Positions 5,114-7,381 of a stretch of DNA of 7,381 nucleotides are shown one piece after another. This DNA comes from Halovenus sp. (GTDB lineage: Archaea; Halobacteriota; Halobacteria; Halobacteriales; Haloarculaceae). The notes under the pieces are model-generated. The model ran no database searches and was not told where the DNA came from. It worked only from the letters and a program-made list of their open reading frames with translations. The translations under genes and the position numbers were made by a program. Where the stretch lies: positions 1 through 7,381 of the forward strand of contig JAQCNR010000066.1 in assembly GCA_028274925.1 (NCBI GenBank), in the 5' to 3' direction. The stretch's first letter is position 1. Each line of letters starts with the position of its first letter.

Positions 5114-7381
5114 ATCCCAACGACAACCCTGAGCCCGGCAATGACGACCGGGCGGACGGTGACTCGTTCGACCTCACCGACTCCCAGAAGCGCGCGGTAC
5201 GGACGCTCGACCGCAACGTGACGCTGGCCGCAGGTGCTGGCTCCGGAAAGACGACCACGCTCACACGTCGCTACATAGCCATCCTCCGTGCACATCTCGA
5301 CGGTCCGGATGCTCTGGCGGCGACGAACAGTGACGGTACTATGGAGGCAACACACGCAGGTGAACAGGCGTCGAGTGACGACGGCACTGATGGCACGACA
5401 GTCCCGTACCGGCTACACGAGGACATCGAACACGTGAGCGACCCGGATGTAGCGCGCCGCCTGCCGGAGCAGATCGTCGTTACGACGTTCACCGAGCGAG
5501 CTGCCGAGGAGCTCAAACACAGGATTCGTGAGGAAATCTACGACCATCTGGCTGACGTCGACGACCCCGAAACGTGGCGGTGCTGGCGTGCCGCCGCAGA
5601 CGGACTCGAGTCGGGCTACATTCATACGATTCACGGGCTCTGCAATCGGCTCCTCGAGGAGTACGCCACGCTGCCGGATGCGGTCGATCCTAACTTCGAC
5701 GTGCTCGAGGAGGAGGAACAGGATAATCTTTCGAACCGGATTGCGACCGAAATCGTCGAAGAGGAACCACCGGAAGTCGAGACACTCGCACGGCAGTACA
5801 GTCGATCGCAACTCGTCGAGATCGTCACGGATCTGCTCTCGGAGCGACGCCTGACGGAGAGCTGGATCGAGTTCTTGGAGTCGTTCGAGGACGCAGACGA
5901 GTACATAGAGTTTCTGCCGACACTCGAGATGCTGGACGAGTACTCCGAGACACTTCATCGTGAAATCGAAGCGGATGTCGACACTATTGGGAATCTGCTC
6001 GATGACCCAGACGTTCAGGAGAGGTACGGAACGAACCCGATGAAATACCTGGGTGGGGATTTCCACGAGTGGTGGCTCGACTGGACCTCCACCGACAGAG
6101 AAGAATGTTCGGCGCTCGATCATCTCGAGCAGTCTCTCGAACTCTACGATATCCTCACGAACGGCGATAACGACCGTTACGACGAGGGGACATACTTCGG
6201 GAACAAATCATTCAGGGAGAGCGATGACTCCCCGGCCGAGGCGTTCGCCGACGCAATGGAGCGACTCCTCGAAAATCTTGATCTAAAGGGGTATGACATC
6301 GACGCAAGTCCTGACGACGACAGAGAGGCCTACGAACTGCTCCGTGCCCTGGCATCGCTGAGTCAGGAAGCCACCGCACGCTATCAGCGCGAGAAAGAGC
6401 GCCGTGAAGTGCTCGATTACGACGACCTTATCCAGGAGACCCACCGATTGTTGACCGACAGCGAGGACGGGCAACTCGACGACCTCCGGGAAGACATCCG
6501 ATTCGTGATGGTGGACGAGTTCCAGGACACGAACCATCATCAGTGGCAGTTGATACAGGCACTCGTCTTCGATGACGACTTTGATGCGGACAACGTGTTT
6601 CTAGTGGGCGACGAGAAACAGAGTATCTACCGCTTCCGTGGTGCCGACGTGACCGTGTTCGAGGCGGCACGGAACGACCTCAAAGAGGCGAACGCTGTCA
6701 ACGGGACACCCGACGACGGGTCGACCCTGCGAACGAACTTTCGAACGCTACCGCCCACGCTCGCAGTAATCAATGGGTTGTTCGAAATGGTGTTTGAAGC
6801 CGGTCCCGACAACGCCTACGAGATAGCGCCGGAGCCACTCGACGCTGGCCGGACTGGCGTCGATAGCTGGACCCCACGTATCGAGTACGTCCCAGTCCCA
6901 GTCGAGGAGACACTTCGAAATCGGTTCCTCGAACCTGACCACGACCTCCGTGGTCTCCCGGCGTCCGAACCGGCAGACCTGGAAGCACGGGCGCTTGCGA
7001 ACCGTATCGCCGAACTGCTTGCCGACGAGACGCCCGTGACGGATGACAACTCGAACGGAACAGGGTCGTCGACTGTCACACCGGGCGATATTGCTGTCCT
7101 CATCAGGTCACGTAGTGAACTGAAAGACTACGAACGAGCGCTCCGGAGAATTGACATCCCCTATCGAGTTGTCAAGGGTGAGGGGTTCTTCGAAACCCCA
7201 GAGATACGCGCACTGCTCGCGCTCTGCCGGACACTGGTCGACCCAACGGACGACATCGCCCTGTACGGGGCCCTCCGGTCGCCGCTGTGTGGGCTGGCTG
7301 ATGCGGAACTCGCAGAGGCATACGATCCATCGGCAGAGCAGCCCCTCTGGGCACAGCTACAGGACGCAGACGAGGATGTCG
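5110..7381 (+). CDS. addA: AddA-like UvrD/Rep-family (SF1A) DNA helicase, N-terminal 757 codons, runs off the window
   Basis: The frame is open to the last base without a stop, so the gene is partial. Helicase motifs appear in order: Q motif LTDSQKRAV (22-30); Walker A AAGAGSGKTTT (40-50, Lys47); motif Ia VVTTFTERAAEELKHRI (123-139); IHTIHGLCNRLL (171-182); Walker B VMVDEFQDTN (466-475, Asp469-Glu470); motif III VFLVGDEKQSIYRFRGAD (496-513); motif IV LRTNFRT (540-546); IAVLIRSRSELKDYERAL (661-678); and YRVVKGEGFFETPEIRALLA (685-704), followed by a SPLCGL-type segment. Motifs V and VI and the expected C-terminal nuclease domain lie beyond 7381. AddA-type proteins use ATP to move 3'-5' on one strand and unwind DNA ends, then cut. 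The gene starts with ATGA overlapping the addB stop, so the two are one operon. About 50 extra acidic, low-complexity residues (roughly 62-115) separate Walker A from motif Ia. If the C-terminus lacked a nuclease domain, a UvrD/PcrA-like helicase would be the better name. Confidence 0.85.
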   Translation, partial: MNPNDNPEPGNDDRADGDSFDLTDSQKRAVRTLDRNVTLAAGAGSGKTTTLTRRYIAILRAHLDGPDALAATNSDGTMEATHAGEQASSDDGTDGTTVPYRLHEDIEHVSDPDVARRLPEQIVVTTFTERAAEELKHRIREEIYDHLADVDDPETWRCWRAAADGLESGYIHTIHGLCNRLLEEYATLPDAVDPNFDVLEEEEQDNLSNRIATEIVEEEPPEVETLARQYSRSQLVEIVTDLLSERRLTESWIEFLESFEDADEYIEFLPTLEMLDEYSETLHREIEADVDTIGNLLDDPDVQERYGTNPMKYLGGDFHEWWLDWTSTDREECSALDHLEQSLELYDILTNGDNDRYDEGTYFGNKSFRESDDSPAEAFADAMERLLENLDLKGYDIDASPDDDREAYELLRALASLSQEATARYQREKERREVLDYDDLIQETHRLLTDSEDGQLDDLREDIRFVMVDEFQDTNHHQWQLIQALVFDDDFDADNVFLVGDEKQSIYRFRGADVTVFEAARNDLKEANAVNGTPDDGSTLRTNFRTLPPTLAVINGLFEMVFEAGPDNAYEIAPEPLDAGRTGVDSWTPRIEYVPVPVEETLRNRFLEPDHDLRGLPASEPADLEARALANRIAELLADETPVTDDNSNGTGSSTVTPGDIAVLIRSRSELKDYERALRRIDIPYRVVKGEGFFETPEIRALLALCRTLVDPTDDIALYGALRSPLCGLADAELAEAYDPSAEQPLWAQLQDADEDV

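Noticed and set aside
5413..6123. A 236-codon minus-strand ORF inside the addA-like gene.
   Set aside because: It is antisense to the region encoding helicase motif Ia and onward, which is clearly coding on the plus strand.
1808..7381. Idea that the addB-addA pair belongs to a larger defence island.
   Set aside because: The only neighbours in the window are an IS remnant, a decayed lipoprotein gene and an unknown ORF. No known defence partner is visible, so the claim is not supported without the right-hand sequence.

Overview
The window looks like chromosomal or plasmid DNA of a haloarchaeon. The long genes are GC-rich, with GC-rich third codon positions. The proteins are strongly acidic (Asp/Glu/Thr-rich). 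A Tat-type lipoprotein leader of haloarchaeal style (KRRTLL...SGC) is present, and the left edge carries an IS6-type transposase remnant of the sort common in haloarchaea. No 16S or other phylogenetic marker is present, so genus cannot be given.

Layout. (1) 1-197, minus strand: the 5' part of a broken IS6-family transposase, cut by the window edge and carrying one frameshift and one in-frame stop. (2) 298-1355, plus strand, visibly AT-richer: a lipoprotein gene with a good signal peptide. Its coding sense then appears to move through several reading frames, and I read this as a decaying gene of about 350 codons. (3) 1334-1705, minus strand: a 123-codon ORF of unknown function whose last codons run into the decayed zone. 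(4) 1706-1807: a short intergenic region with a likely promoter for the next genes. (5) 1808-5113, plus strand: a complete AddB/RexB-like protein with a degenerate helicase-like N-terminal part and an intact RecB-type PD-(D/E)XK nuclease domain with four iron-sulfur cysteines. (6) 5110-7381, plus strand: the first 757 codons of an AddA-like UvrD/Rep (SF1A) helicase, overlapping the AddB stop as ATGA and running off the right edge.

How the genes work together. The last two genes form a tightly coupled addB-addA operon. By analogy with bacterial AddAB they should make a heterodimeric ATP-driven helicase-nuclease that processes double-stranded DNA ends for recombination and also degrades foreign linear DNA. 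This is notable because the usual archaeal end-resection machinery is HerA-NurA with Mre11-Rad50. The left 1.7 kb is a scar zone (IS remnant, frameshifted gene, orphan ORF) next to an intact operon. I see no RNA gene, CRISPR array or convincing terminator.
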